Shown: positions 1 to 8,007 of the stretch, one piece after another
Numbering within the stretch: position 1 is the stretch's first letter
Layout of the letters: each line of letters opens with the position of its first letter
Origin: Janthinobacterium sp. 64
Lineage (GTDB): Bacteria > Pseudomonadota > Gammaproteobacteria > Burkholderiales > Burkholderiaceae_D
Assembly (NCBI RefSeq): GCF_002813325.1
Contig: NZ_PHUG01000001.1
Location: 4,526,001-4,590,000, forward strand
Direction: 5' to 3'
Length of the DNA stretch: 64,000 bases
Program-made: the position numbers and the translations under genes
Notes under the pieces: model-generated
The model's database searches: none
What the model was told of the DNA's origin: nothing
Seen by the model: the letters and a program-made list of their open reading frames with translations, nothing else

Positions 1-1
1 C

Positions 2-1105
2 CTGGTCGGCCTGATGACGTCGAAGGCGCCCGAGCCGCCGATGCTGGCCGCGCTGCTGTGCTGCGCGCTGTCCTTGATGTCGGCCGAGCCGGGCGAGCAG
101 CCGTACGAGGAGTTCACGGTGGTCGACCAGGCTGTCACGGTGGCCACTTCGCACCCTGACCTGGCGCACGCCAAGGGCATGGTGAATGCCGTGCTGCGGC
201 GTTTCTTGCGCGAGCGCAAATCCTTGCTGGAAGCGGCCCTGCAGCAACCGTTGGCGCAATGGAATTATCCGCAATGGTGGATCGATTCGCTGCGCCTGGC
301 TTATCCGCGCGACTGGCAAGCCATTTTGACGGCCGGCAATGCCGTGCCGCCGTTGACCTTGCGCGTGAATCGCCGCAAGAGCACGGTCGAAGCGTATCTG
401 GCCGTGCTGTCTGATGCGGGCATTGCCGCGCGCCAGGTGGGACCGTTCGCCGTGCGCCTGGACAAGCCGATCGGCGTGGCCTTGATTCCCGGCTTCGAGC
501 AGGGCGTCGTCTCCGTGCAAGATGCCGGTGCGCAACTGGCCGCACCGCTGCTGGACTTGCAAGACGGCATGCGCGTACTCGATGCCTGCGCGGCGCCGGG
601 CGGCAAGACGTGCCACATCCTGGAACTGGCCGACGTGCACGTGACGGCCATCGATGCGGACGCCAAGCGCTTGCCGCGCATCGCGGAAAACCTCGAGCGC
701 CTGGGCCTGGACGCGACCCTGAAGGCGCAGGATGCGCAGTCGAGCGCGTGGTGGGACGGCCAGCAATACGACCGCATCCTGGCCGACGTGCCGTGCACGG
801 CCTCGGGCATCGTGCGTCGCCATCCCGACATTCGCTGGTTGCGCCGCAAGGGCGACGCGTTCCAACTTGCAACACTTTCGTCCAAAATTCTGGACAACCT
901 GTGGCAGATGCTGCGCCCCGATGGTAAATTGCTGTTCGTGACATGTTCACTGTGGCCGCAAGAGTCCGAGGCACAGGCGGCGGCATTTGCGGTGCGCAAT
1001 AATGCGACCCGATTGACAGCGCCTGGCCAGCTGTTGCCGACTGGCAGCGCGGAGCAGGACCATGACGGTTTGTTCTATGCGCTATTCCAAAAAAATGCGG
1101 CTTGA
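2..1105 (+). CDS. rsmB: 16S rRNA (cytosine-967-C5)-methyltransferase RsmB, 5' truncated by window edge
   Basis: RsmB methylates C5 of cytosine 967 in 16S rRNA, using S-adenosylmethionine. The reading frame is already open at the first bases, so the start codon and the first part of the NusB-like N-terminal domain lie outside the window. What remains is the end of the NusB-like helical domain (through ATSHPDLAHAKGMVNAVLRR) followed by the Rossmann methyltransferase domain. Visible motifs are the AdoMet loop DACAAPGGK (near 580-606), the DVPCTASG motif IV with its cysteine (near 785-805) and the catalytic TCS motif (near 940-950). About 367 residues are visible; the family is usually about 430. 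It heads a co-directional cluster with DUF4390 and ntrY, as in other Burkholderiales. Confidence 0.95.
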   Translation: MVGLMTSKAPEPPMLAALLCCALSLMSAEPGEQPYEEFTVVDQAVTVATSHPDLAHAKGMVNAVLRRFLRERKSLLEAALQQPLAQWNYPQWWIDSLRLAYPRDWQAILTAGNAVPPLTLRVNRRKSTVEAYLAVLSDAGIAARQVGPFAVRLDKPIGVALIPGFEQGVVSVQDAGAQLAAPLLDLQDGMRVLDACAAPGGKTCHILELADVHVTAIDADAKRLPRIAENLERLGLDATLKAQDAQSSAWWDGQQYDRILADVPCTASGIVRRHPDIRWLRRKGDAFQLATLSSKILDNLWQMLRPDGKLLFVTCSLWPQESEAQAAAFAVRNNATRLTAPGQLLPTGSAEQDHDGLFYALFQKNAA

Positions 1106-1148
1106 GCGATTCGTCGAACCTTTTCCTACGGACACCATCGGCACACTT

Positions 1149-1709
1149 GTGACAACACGACTCTTCCGACTCCTGGCCTTGCTGCTGATGCTGGCATGTA
1201 CCATGCCGCGCGCGCAAGCCGCCGACATGGTCGAGATCACCCGTGCCTACATCGAGGCTAGCGAAGAGGGCTACAAGCTGGCCGCCACCTACTCCTTCGA
1301 TCTCAATCACGACCTCGATGATGCCGTGCAGCACGGCGTGCCGCTGTTTTTCACGACAGAAATCGAACTGACCCGGCCCCGCTGGTACTGGTTCGATGAA
1401 AAGGCCATCGTGGCGCGCCAGACCAGCCGGCTGTCGTACAACGTGCTCACGCGCCAGTATCATGTGTCGGGCGGCGGCTTGCAGCAAAGCTTTCCCACGC
1501 TCGACGACGCACTGTTCCTGATCCGCCGGCCCAGCCGCTGGCTGGTGGCGCCGCGCGGCGCGCTGAAAGTGGGGCAGACGTATAACGTCACCTTGCGCAT
1601 GGGCATGGACCGCGACTACCTGCCCAAGCCGATACAGGTCAATGCCTTCAATAACAGCGACTGGCGCCTGGCTTCGAATAAAAAAACCTTCTTGTATACG
1701 GCGGAGTAG
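1149..1709 (+). CDS. DUF4390 family secreted protein
   Basis: This is a DUF4390 protein of unknown biochemical function, regularly found between rsmB and the NtrY-type kinase in betaproteobacteria. I chose the GTG at 1149 because it gives a clean signal peptide (TTRLFRLLALLLMLACTMPRAQA, cleavage before ADMVEI); an in-frame ATG at 1095 would add an unlikely charged N-terminus. The mature part is about 160 residues of beta-rich sequence with no catalytic motif I recognise. Its TAG stop shares one base with the GTG start of the kinase gene, so translation is probably coupled. The conserved linkage suggests a periplasmic role connected to the kinase, but this is inference. Confidence 0.85.
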   Translation: MTTRLFRLLALLLMLACTMPRAQAADMVEITRAYIEASEEGYKLAATYSFDLNHDLDDAVQHGVPLFFTTEIELTRPRWYWFDEKAIVARQTSRLSYNVLTRQYHVSGGGLQQSFPTLDDALFLIRRPSRWLVAPRGALKVGQTYNVTLRMGMDRDYLPKPIQVNAFNNSDWRLASNKKTFLYTAE

Positions 1710-4006
1710 TGAGTCAAGCATTGCGCTATCTGCTGGTGGTGGGCGGCGGCATTGTCAGTATCCTGCTGTTCCTGCTGGCGTCGGCTTCCGACAATTCCGG
1801 CTTTTTCGACCGTTATTACACCTGGCTGCTGGGGCTGAACGCCGCCGTGGCCGTGTCGCTGCTGGCGCTGGTGGGCATTTCCCTGGGCCGTCTGTACGTG
1901 CGCTACAAGAGCGGCAAGTTCGGCTCCAAGCTGATGACACGTTTGGTGATGCTGTTCGCCGCCGTCGGCATCTTACCGGGCCTGGTGATTTTTCTTGTTT
2001 CTGTGCAATTCGTGTCCCACTCCATCGAATCCTGGTTCAACGTCAAGATCGAAGCGGCGCTGGAATCGGGGATTGAGCTGGGCCGCGCCGGCCTCGATGC
2101 GGCCCTGGTCGAGCTGGACCACAGGGGTCACCAGGCGGTCGCGGAACTGGGGACCGACCCGGTGGTCGGTCCGGCCGTGCTGACCAGCCTGTTGCGCGAA
2201 GAAGGCATGCAAAATGTCATGGTTGTCAGCGGCGACGGCGTGCTGCTGGCCAGCGCCGGGCCGCACAGCGCGGCCGACTTGCCCACGCCGGCCATGCTGG
2301 TGCAGGCCGCCTCGCCGGCCGGCTATGCCTCGGCCGAAGGGGGGCTGGAGTTGCACGACGATGGCACGGAGTCGGGCGGCGGCGGTTTCCGCGCGGGCAC
2401 GCCGGCATCGCTGGAAACGGCGGCCAGCCTGCGTTTGCGCGTGCTGGTGGCCGTGCCGGGCCCCTCGGTCTCGCCCCGCTATTTGCAACTGCTGCAGGCG
2501 GTGCCGCCCAAGCTGGCGACCAACGGCGAGGTGCTGCGCGCCGCTTACAGCGAATACAAGGAACGTTTCGTCGCGCGCGTGGGCTTGCGCAAGATGTACA
2601 TGGAAATCCTCACCTTGACCTTGCTGCTGGCCATCTTTGGCGCCATCGGCAGCGCTTTCCTGATCGCGGGCAACCTGGCCCAGCCCCTGCTGCTGCTGGC
2701 AGAAGGCACGCGCGCCGTGGCCGAGGGCGACCTGTCGCCGCGCCCCATCGTTGCCACCAAGGATGAACTGGGCACCTTGACGCAGTCGTTCAACATCATG
2801 ACGCGCCAGTTGCTCGACGCGCGCACGGCCGTGGAAAGCAACCGCGCCGCGCTGCAAAACGCCAAGGCCCACCTGGAATCGGTGCTGGCGAACATGTCGG
2901 CCGGCGTGATGGTGCTCGACGGCGACTTCAAGCTGGTGACGTGCAACGAGTCGGTCGAGCGCATCTTGCAGCATTCGGGCATGAGCATGGTGGGGCAGCC
3001 GCTCGCGCATATTGCTGGAATGGAAGAGTTTGGGTCCGCCATCATCAGCGCCTTCACGGCGCAAAGCGCGCAATCGGCGTCGGGCCGCAACCAGCAGCGC
3101 CTGCACTGGCAGCGCCAGATCGAGATTCCGCGCCGCCTGGGCAGCAGTGCCGACGAGCATGACATCACCCTGCTGGCGCGCGGTTCGCGCTTGCCGCTGG
3201 AGTCCGGCAGCGGCTACATCGTCGTCTTCGATGATATTTCCGACGTGATTTCCGCGCAGCGCTCGATCGCCTGGGGCGAGGTGGCGCGCCGCCTGGCGCA
3301 TGAAATCAAGAATCCGCTCACGCCGATCCAGCTGTCGGCCGAGCGCCTGCAGATGAAGCTCGAAGGCAAGCTGGAGCAGCCCGATGCGGACTTGCTCAGC
3401 CGCGCCACCAGCACCATCGTCAAGCAGGTCGATGCGATGAAGCGCATGGTCGACGACTTCCGCGACTATGCGCGCACGCCGCCGGCCGTGCTTACGCCCT
3501 TGCGCCTGAACGAACTGATCGAAGAGATCCTGAACCTGTACCTGCGCGGCGATGATGGCGACATCATCCACCCGCAACTGGCGCCGAATCTGCCGATGGT
3601 GATGGGCGATCCGACCCAGTTGCGCCAGGTGATCCATAACTTGCTGCAGAACGCGCAGGACGCCATGGCCGACCTGCCGCCGGACTCGCCGCATCCGCGG
3701 ATTGACGTAAGGACGGAAGCAATTCATTATCGCAGTGCGGACGGCGGCGTGAATATCGCCGTGCGGCTGGCCATCACCGACAATGGCCCTGGCTTCGCGC
3801 CAAAAATCCTGGCGCGTGCCTTCGAACCCTATGTGACCTCGAAGGCGCGCGGGACGGGATTGGGCCTGGCGATGGTCAAGAAAATTATCGATGAACATGG
3901 CGGCCGCATCGATATCGAGAACCGGGTCGACGGCAATGGCGCTTCGGTGGTCATTTTGCTGTTAAAGTTAGCTCCCGACACTCCTGCCCAGGATTTCCTG
4001 GCGTGA
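1709..4006 (+). CDS. ntrY: NtrY-type sensor histidine kinase
   Basis: A membrane sensor kinase of 765 residues with the NtrY layout. Transmembrane segments are near residues 6-27, 38-60 and 74-98, followed by a periplasmic region and another membrane segment near 300-322. HAMP (about 323-375) and PAS (about 388-505) follow. The HisKA H-box reads LAHEIKNPLTPIQ with phospho-acceptor His531. The HATPase domain carries an N-box (NLLQNAQDAM), DNGPGFAP and GTGLGLAMVKK. The start is GTG, overlapping the previous stop by one base. NtrY-family kinases are linked to nitrogen metabolism and respiratory/redox control; the ligand here cannot be read from the sequence. The response-regulator gene follows after 98 bases. 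Confidence 0.92.
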   Translation: MSQALRYLLVVGGGIVSILLFLLASASDNSGFFDRYYTWLLGLNAAVAVSLLALVGISLGRLYVRYKSGKFGSKLMTRLVMLFAAVGILPGLVIFLVSVQFVSHSIESWFNVKIEAALESGIELGRAGLDAALVELDHRGHQAVAELGTDPVVGPAVLTSLLREEGMQNVMVVSGDGVLLASAGPHSAADLPTPAMLVQAASPAGYASAEGGLELHDDGTESGGGGFRAGTPASLETAASLRLRVLVAVPGPSVSPRYLQLLQAVPPKLATNGEVLRAAYSEYKERFVARVGLRKMYMEILTLTLLLAIFGAIGSAFLIAGNLAQPLLLLAEGTRAVAEGDLSPRPIVATKDELGTLTQSFNIMTRQLLDARTAVESNRAALQNAKAHLESVLANMSAGVMVLDGDFKLVTCNESVERILQHSGMSMVGQPLAHIAGMEEFGSAIISAFTAQSAQSASGRNQQRLHWQRQIEIPRRLGSSADEHDITLLARGSRLPLESGSGYIVVFDDISDVISAQRSIAWGEVARRLAHEIKNPLTPIQLSAERLQMKLEGKLEQPDADLLSRATSTIVKQVDAMKRMVDDFRDYARTPPAVLTPLRLNELIEEILNLYLRGDDGDIIHPQLAPNLPMVMGDPTQLRQVIHNLLQNAQDAMADLPPDSPHPRIDVRTEAIHYRSADGGVNIAVRLAITDNGPGFAPKILARAFEPYVTSKARGTGLGLAMVKKIIDEHGGRIDIENRVDGNGASVVILLLKLAPDTPAQDFLA

Positions 4007-4015
4007 GGGTCTGGT

Positions 4016-4034
4016 TTAGTATTTAAAACACTAA
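4016..4034. repeat. Imperfect palindrome between ntrY and response-regulator gene
   Basis: The 19-base sequence TTAGTATTTAAAACACTAA is nearly its own reverse complement, with TTAGT/ACTAA arms around an AT-rich centre and one mismatched pair. It starts just after the ntrY stop and lies about 70 bases before the response-regulator start. It could be an operator or a promoter element; it has no U-tract and a weak stem, so it is unlikely to be a terminator. Confidence 0.4.
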
Positions 4035-4104
4035 TAAAATCATAGTTGTCCGCCGTGTGCATCTTGTGCGCGACGGCCGGCGAAATGAGGAAGGCAAGAC
4101 ACGA

Positions 4105-4824
4105 ATGGCAAACATACTCGTAGTGGATGATGAAATGGGTATCCGTGAGTTGCTCTCGGAAATTCTGGGCGATGAAGGACATGCTATCCAGCTGGCTGAA
4201 AATGCGCAGCAGGCGCGTGAAGCGCGTGCCGCCGGTGCGCCGGATCTGGTATTGCTCGATATCTGGATGCCCGACACGGACGGCGTGACCTTGCTCAAGG
4301 AATGGCAGCGCGACGGCTTGCTGACCATGCCGGTGATCATGATGTCGGGCCACGCTACCATCGATACGGCGGTCGAGGCGACGCGCATCGGTGCCATGAA
4401 TTTCCTGGAAAAACCGATTGCCCTGCAAAAACTGCTGAAAGCAGTCCAGCAAGGCTTGACGCGGGCACAGGAAACCGTGCGCGCGCCGAGCGTGGCAGCG
4501 CGTCCCGTGGCACCCGTGGTGGCCGAGGAAAGCAGCCATCCCGTGCCCAGCTTTGGCGGCAGCGCACCGCAACAGCTGATGGTGCGCCCGGGCATCGCCG
4601 TACCGGCAGTGGCCGAAGGCCATGGCTACAACCTGTCGTTCGACTTGCCGCTGCGCGAGGCGCGCGACGCGTTCGAACGCATGTATTTCGAACACCACCT
4701 GGGCCGCGAAGGCGGCAGCATGACCCGCGTGGCGGAAAAAACAGGCCTGGAACGTACCCATTTGTACCGCAAGCTGAAACAGCTGGGCGTCGAACCGGGC
4801 AAGCTGGCCAAGAAAAACCTGTGA
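4105..4824 (+). CDS. NtrX-like response regulator, REC-Fis architecture without AAA+ domain
   Basis: This is the cognate regulator for the NtrY-type kinase. The ATG at 4105 follows AGGAAGG-like bases and gives 239 residues. The receiver domain (about 1-120) has the acidic pair D8/D9, phospho-acceptor D52 (LVLLDIWMP) and lysine in FLEKP. A proline/alanine-rich linker follows (about 130-190). The C-terminus (about 195-235) is a Fis-type helix-turn-helix (MTRVAEKTGLERTHLYRKLKQLG). Classical NtrX is about 450 residues with a central sigma54-activating AAA+ ATPase. Here there is no Walker A, no GAFTGA and no room for one. It must therefore act without sigma54 remodelling, as a plain DNA-binding activator or repressor. 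Confidence 0.88.
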   Translation: MANILVVDDEMGIRELLSEILGDEGHAIQLAENAQQAREARAAGAPDLVLLDIWMPDTDGVTLLKEWQRDGLLTMPVIMMSGHATIDTAVEATRIGAMNFLEKPIALQKLLKAVQQGLTRAQETVRAPSVAARPVAPVVAEESSHPVPSFGGSAPQQLMVRPGIAVPAVAEGHGYNLSFDLPLREARDAFERMYFEHHLGREGGSMTRVAEKTGLERTHLYRKLKQLGVEPGKLAKKNL

Positions 4825-5222
4825 CGGCAGCCGTGCGGCGTCCGACGCCGCTGACCCTGGTCAGCGGTGGACGCGCCGCCGAGCGCGAGGCAGCCATCGC
4901 GCAAGCCTTGGCGCCTGGCGAGCCGGCCGCCGTGATCCTCGAAGGATTGGCTGACGGCAACGCCATCCTGGCCGACCTGGCCGGGCAAGTTTCCCCTTCC
5001 TCATCATTTCCATTGCAACTGTTGCGCATCGCGCCCGGTTGCCTGTGCTGCAGCGGCAATCTCGTATTGCGTGTAACATTGAATCGTCTGCTGCGCCATC
5101 CTCCCGCGCGCTTGTTCATCAGCCTGGCTGACGCCACGCACATTGAACAATTGCGCACCTGGCTGAGGGCCAGTCCCTACGATGTCTTGCTGGCGCTGGA
5201 ACCGGATCTGCCTGTTTCCTGA
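4821..5222 (+). CDS. Small CobW/G3E-like protein lacking the P-loop
   Basis: The GTG start at 4821 overlaps the stop of the response regulator (GTGA), giving a 133-residue protein in the same operon. The segment APGCLCCSGNLVLRVTLNRLL has the CxCC metal-binding signature (C74, C76, C77) of CobW/COG0523-type G3E GTPases, and RLFISLADATHIEQLRTWL matches the following beta-alpha unit. Where the family has its GxxGxGKT P-loop, this protein has LVSGGRAAEREAAI, so nucleotide binding is probably lost. It ends about 200 residues short of a full CobW. It could be a small metal-binding protein or a degraded relic. I am confident it is a gene and moderately confident of the family. Confidence 0.65.
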   Translation: MTAAVRRPTPLTLVSGGRAAEREAAIAQALAPGEPAAVILEGLADGNAILADLAGQVSPSSSFPLQLLRIAPGCLCCSGNLVLRVTLNRLLRHPPARLFISLADATHIEQLRTWLRASPYDVLLALEPDLPVS

Positions 5223-5286
5223 ACGTAGATCCTGATCGGCTTACCGCAGTCGCAGTTTGCATCTCGTTACAACTCTGTAGCCCGCA

Positions 5287-5359
5287 GGGTGGCCTGGCCG
5301 CTTGAAATGGCGGCGTGGGAGCCCCACCTCTGTCCTGAAACCGCAAGAGTTTCTCTTGC
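5287..5359 (+). promoter_or_regulatory. Structured 5' leader of the DUF3567 gene (three tandem hairpins)
   Basis: Three stem-loops follow each other directly upstream of the DUF3567 start. They are GCCGC (5297-5301) with GCGGC (5310-5314); GTGGG (5315-5319) with CCCAC (5323-5327); and GCAAGAG (5343-5349) with CTCTTGC (5353-5359, TTT loop). A GGTGG at 5288-5292 could instead pair with CCACC at 5324-5328, which is mutually exclusive with the second hairpin. The last hairpin ends about 19 bases before the ATG. No Rfam family that I can name matches by eye. Confidence 0.45.
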
Positions 5360-5377
5360 TTGAGCGAAGGATGCAAA

Positions 5378-5635
5378 ATGAACCTGATCTATAACAGCGA
5401 ACAATACAGCGTCGTGGAATTCGGCGTCGATGGCGATCTGGAAGCCTTGCGCTTTGGCGGCTATGAAATCGTCGACAAGGGCGGCAAACGCGAGACTTTC
5501 ATTGCAGGAGTCTTGGCGCAACACTTCCGCCGCGACGTCACGGAATTGATCGCCAGCGAACCCAGCATGGAAGAGATCGATGAATTTTTGGGCAGCTATG
5601 ATTCCCTCATGAGCCAGCCCGTGCTGTTGCACTGA
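5378..5635 (+). CDS. DUF3567 family protein
   Basis: An 85-residue soluble protein starting MNLIYNSEQYSVVEF, recognised as DUF3567, a small family common in Burkholderiales and of unknown function. The ATG at 5378 is preceded by a GAAGGA Shine-Dalgarno. There is no signal peptide and no cysteine. The sequence is acidic, with a mixed beta (first 40 residues) and alpha (ELIASEPSMEEIDEFLGSY) pattern. It follows the NtrY/response-regulator cluster after a 155-base structured leader, so it is probably expressed separately. Confidence 0.85.
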   Translation: MNLIYNSEQYSVVEFGVDGDLEALRFGGYEIVDKGGKRETFIAGVLAQHFRRDVTELIASEPSMEEIDEFLGSYDSLMSQPVLLH

Positions 5636-5712
5636 CCGGATGGCCATCGCCGCCATACCAATCCGCCAGATGGCGTGGTATGGTGGCCGTGTTATCCCGC
5701 TGCAAACAGACC

Positions 5713-6492
5713 ATGTGCCAACTTCTCGGAATGAATTGCAATGTCCCTACGGACATTGTCTTTAGTTTTACCGGCTTCGCCATGCGCGGCGGCCATACCG
5801 ATACCCACCATGACGGCTGGGGCATCGCCTTTTTCGAGGGTGCTGGCGTGCGCCATTTCGTCGACCACCAGGCAGCCATCGCCTCGCCCGTGGCCGAACT
5901 GATCAAACGCTACCCCATCAAGTCGCGCAATGTCATCGCACATATCCGCAAGGCCACGCAAGGCCAGGTGGCGCTGGAAAATTGCCACCCGTTCGTGCGC
6001 GAACTGTGGGGCCGCTACTGGGTGTTTGCCCACAATGGCGATTTGAAGCAATTTCATCCCGTGCTGACGGGCAGTTACCGCCCCGTCGGCTGCACGGACA
6101 GCGAACGGGCTTTCTGCTATCTGCTGCAGCAATTGCATGCGCGCTTTGGCGATGCTGCGCCGGCCTTGCCGCAACTGCATGCCGCGCTGGCGGAATTGTT
6201 GCCCAGCATTGCGGCCCACGGCACGTTCAACATGATGCTGTCGAGCGGCGAGGCGCTGTTTGCCCATTGCTCGACCAGCTTGCACTATCTGGTGCGACAA
6301 CATCCGTTTCCAACTGCTAAACTCTCCGATGAAGACCTGAGCGTGGACTTTTCCCAGGTGACGACGCCCCAGGACCGCGTGGCCGTGATCGTTACCCAGC
6401 CACTGACGACGAATGAGCAGTGGACGGCGTTTGCGCCCGGCGAATTGAAATTATTTGTCGACGGGATGGTGCAAGACACGCCAGCGGCTTAA
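5713..6492 (+). CDS. Class II glutamine amidotransferase (YafJ-like)
   Basis: A stand-alone N-terminal-nucleophile glutaminase domain of 259 residues. The ATG at 5713 puts cysteine at position 2 (MCQLLGMNCN), which becomes the N-terminal nucleophile after methionine removal. Other family motifs are the Arg-containing NVIAHIRKAT, ENCHPF and FAHNGDL. The YafJ group is annotated as putative glutamine amidotransferase with no partner synthase domain, so the acceptor substrate is unknown. It stands alone between DUF3567 and the EAL-HDOD gene. Confidence 0.9.
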   Translation: MCQLLGMNCNVPTDIVFSFTGFAMRGGHTDTHHDGWGIAFFEGAGVRHFVDHQAAIASPVAELIKRYPIKSRNVIAHIRKATQGQVALENCHPFVRELWGRYWVFAHNGDLKQFHPVLTGSYRPVGCTDSERAFCYLLQQLHARFGDAAPALPQLHAALAELLPSIAAHGTFNMMLSSGEALFAHCSTSLHYLVRQHPFPTAKLSDEDLSVDFSQVTTPQDRVAVIVTQPLTTNEQWTAFAPGELKLFVDGMVQDTPAA

Positions 6493-6629
6493 TTTGTTGA
6501 CGACAATACGCTTGATTGCTGCCAAAATACCCACAGCGCGGGCGAAATTCAGCTAAAGTATTGTCAATAGTGAACCTTGATGCGGGCACCGCGCGGCCGG
6601 TGTCACTCGACCTGATTGATGAAGACTTA

Positions 6630-7910
6630 ATGATCGATATTTCCAGCAACGACATCACCCCGAAACCCTTGCGCGTGCGCGAGTTCTATCTGGGTCGACA
6701 ACCTATCCTCGACCGCAACCAGGCCCTGTTCGGCTATGAGTTGCTATTCCGCAACGCTCCAGTCGGCCCCGCCAACATTACCAGCGACCTGTCCGCCACG
6801 GCGTCCGTGATCGCCCACGCTTCCCAGCTGGGGATGGAAAAGGTCATCGGCGACGCGCTCGGTTTCGTCAACGTCGATGCCGACGTCATCATGAGCGACA
6901 TCTTCGTTTTCCTGCCGCGTGAAAAAGTCGTGCTGGAAATCGTCGAATCGATGCCCGTCACGCCGGAAGTGCGCGCGCGCATCAGCGAACTGGTGGGCCA
7001 TGGTTTTACTTTCGCGCTGGAAAACGTGGTGGCCGATACGGCGCAAGTGCAGGAGTTGTTGCCGCTGGTGCAGTACGTCAAGATGGACATGAGCACGGTC
7101 GACCCGAAAGTGCTGGCAGCGCTGGCGCCCCGTTTCAAGCGGGAACACAAGAAACTGGTGGCGGAAAAGGTCGAGACGCGCGAAGAATTCAAGTCGGGCC
7201 TGGACCTGGGCTTCGATTACTTCCAGGGTTATTATTTCGCCAAGCCCGCCATCATGACGGGCAAGAAGCTGTCGCCGTCGCAACTGGCCGTCATGGAACT
7301 GATGACCCTGGTCACCTCCGACGCCGACAACATGGATATCGAGCGCGCCATCAAACGCGACGTGTCGCTGGCCTTGAACCTGTTGCGTTTGGTGAATACA
7401 CCAGCCGTGGGCGCGCGCCAGCGCATCGATTCGCTGAGCCAGGCCGTGACCGTGCTGGGCCGCCGCCAGCTGCAGCGCTGGCTGCAGATCATGCTGTATG
7501 CGGAGCCAAGCAAGCGCGGCCATAGCATGACGCCGCTGCTGATGCTGGCCACCACGCGCGGCCGTTTGCTCGAATTGTTCGCCCATAAACTGCGCCCGAA
7601 CCAGGCCCATTCGGCCGACATCGCCTTTACGGTCGGCATCATGTCCTTGATGGATACCTTGTTCGGCGTGCCGATGTCGGAAATCCTCAGCCAGATCGAA
7701 GTGATCGACGAAGTGGCCGAAGCGCTGCTGTCGCGCGAAGGCTTCTACGGCGACCTGCTGCGCCTGGCCGAATGCATCGAGCGCATCGAAGACATGGAAG
7801 GCGAGATCGTGCCCACCTTGCGCGACCTGGCCATGTCGCCGGACGAGCTGGTGGAGCTGGAAATGGCGGCCTACGAATGGAGCGATAACGTCGTCCGCTA
7901 CGCGCTGTAG
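6630..7910 (+). CDS. EAL-HDOD (YuxH-type) signalling protein
   Basis: The ATG at 6630, preceded by GATGAAG, gives 426 residues; upstream in-frame GTG and TTG codons lack a good Shine-Dalgarno. Residues 10-205 are a degenerate EAL phosphodiesterase domain (LGRQPILDRNQALFGYELLFR). The EAL triad is replaced by ELL and several metal-binding acidic residues are missing, so it is unlikely to hydrolyse cyclic-di-GMP. Residues 215-400 are an HDOD domain, a catalytically dead HD-like signalling output module (LLRLVNTPAVGARQRIDSLSQAV). This YuxH-like architecture is common in environmental proteobacteria, where such proteins influence motility or biofilm through protein contacts. The TAG stop lies inside a REP-like repeat. 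Confidence 0.88.
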   Translation: MIDISSNDITPKPLRVREFYLGRQPILDRNQALFGYELLFRNAPVGPANITSDLSATASVIAHASQLGMEKVIGDALGFVNVDADVIMSDIFVFLPREKVVLEIVESMPVTPEVRARISELVGHGFTFALENVVADTAQVQELLPLVQYVKMDMSTVDPKVLAALAPRFKREHKKLVAEKVETREEFKSGLDLGFDYFQGYYFAKPAIMTGKKLSPSQLAVMELMTLVTSDADNMDIERAIKRDVSLALNLLRLVNTPAVGARQRIDSLSQAVTVLGRRQLQRWLQIMLYAEPSKRGHSMTPLLMLATTRGRLLELFAHKLRPNQAHSADIAFTVGIMSLMDTLFGVPMSEILSQIEVIDEVAEALLSREGFYGDLLRLAECIERIEDMEGEIVPTLRDLAMSPDELVELEMAAYEWSDNVVRYAL

Positions 7911-7955
7911 GTCGGATTAGGCCCAACGGGCCGTAATCCGACAACATTGTTGGCG
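7907..7955. repeat. REP-like palindromic repeat, single unit
   Basis: The unit runs GTAGGTCGGATTAGGCC, a short loop, GGCCGTAATCCGAC, and then an ACAACATTGTTGGCG tail. The GTCGGATTA/TAATCCGAC arms form a hairpin. Essentially the same unit occurs at 38869-38915, and a second variant in inverted orientation at 38927-38966. The TAG in GTAGGTC is the stop codon of the EAL-HDOD gene. Confidence 0.85.
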
Positions 7956-7964
7956 CGTTCTTCA

Positions 7965-7998
7965 AAAGCCCTGCACGGCGCCGCCGTGACAGGGCTTT
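7965..7998. terminator. Bidirectional intrinsic terminator between EAL-HDOD and SPW genes
   Basis: AAAGCCCTG (7965-7973) pairs with CAGGGCTTT (7990-7998). An inner CACGG/CCGTG stem and a single bulged A complete a 14-bp hairpin. It has an A-run on the left and TTTCTT on the right, so it can serve the convergent genes on both strands. Confidence 0.75.
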
Positions 7999-8007
7999 CT
8001 TACGCCG

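Noticed and set aside
5223..5378. 6S RNA or other standard RNA gene before DUF3567
   Set aside because: The length and conserved bubble do not fit 6S RNA; kept only as an unassigned structured leader.
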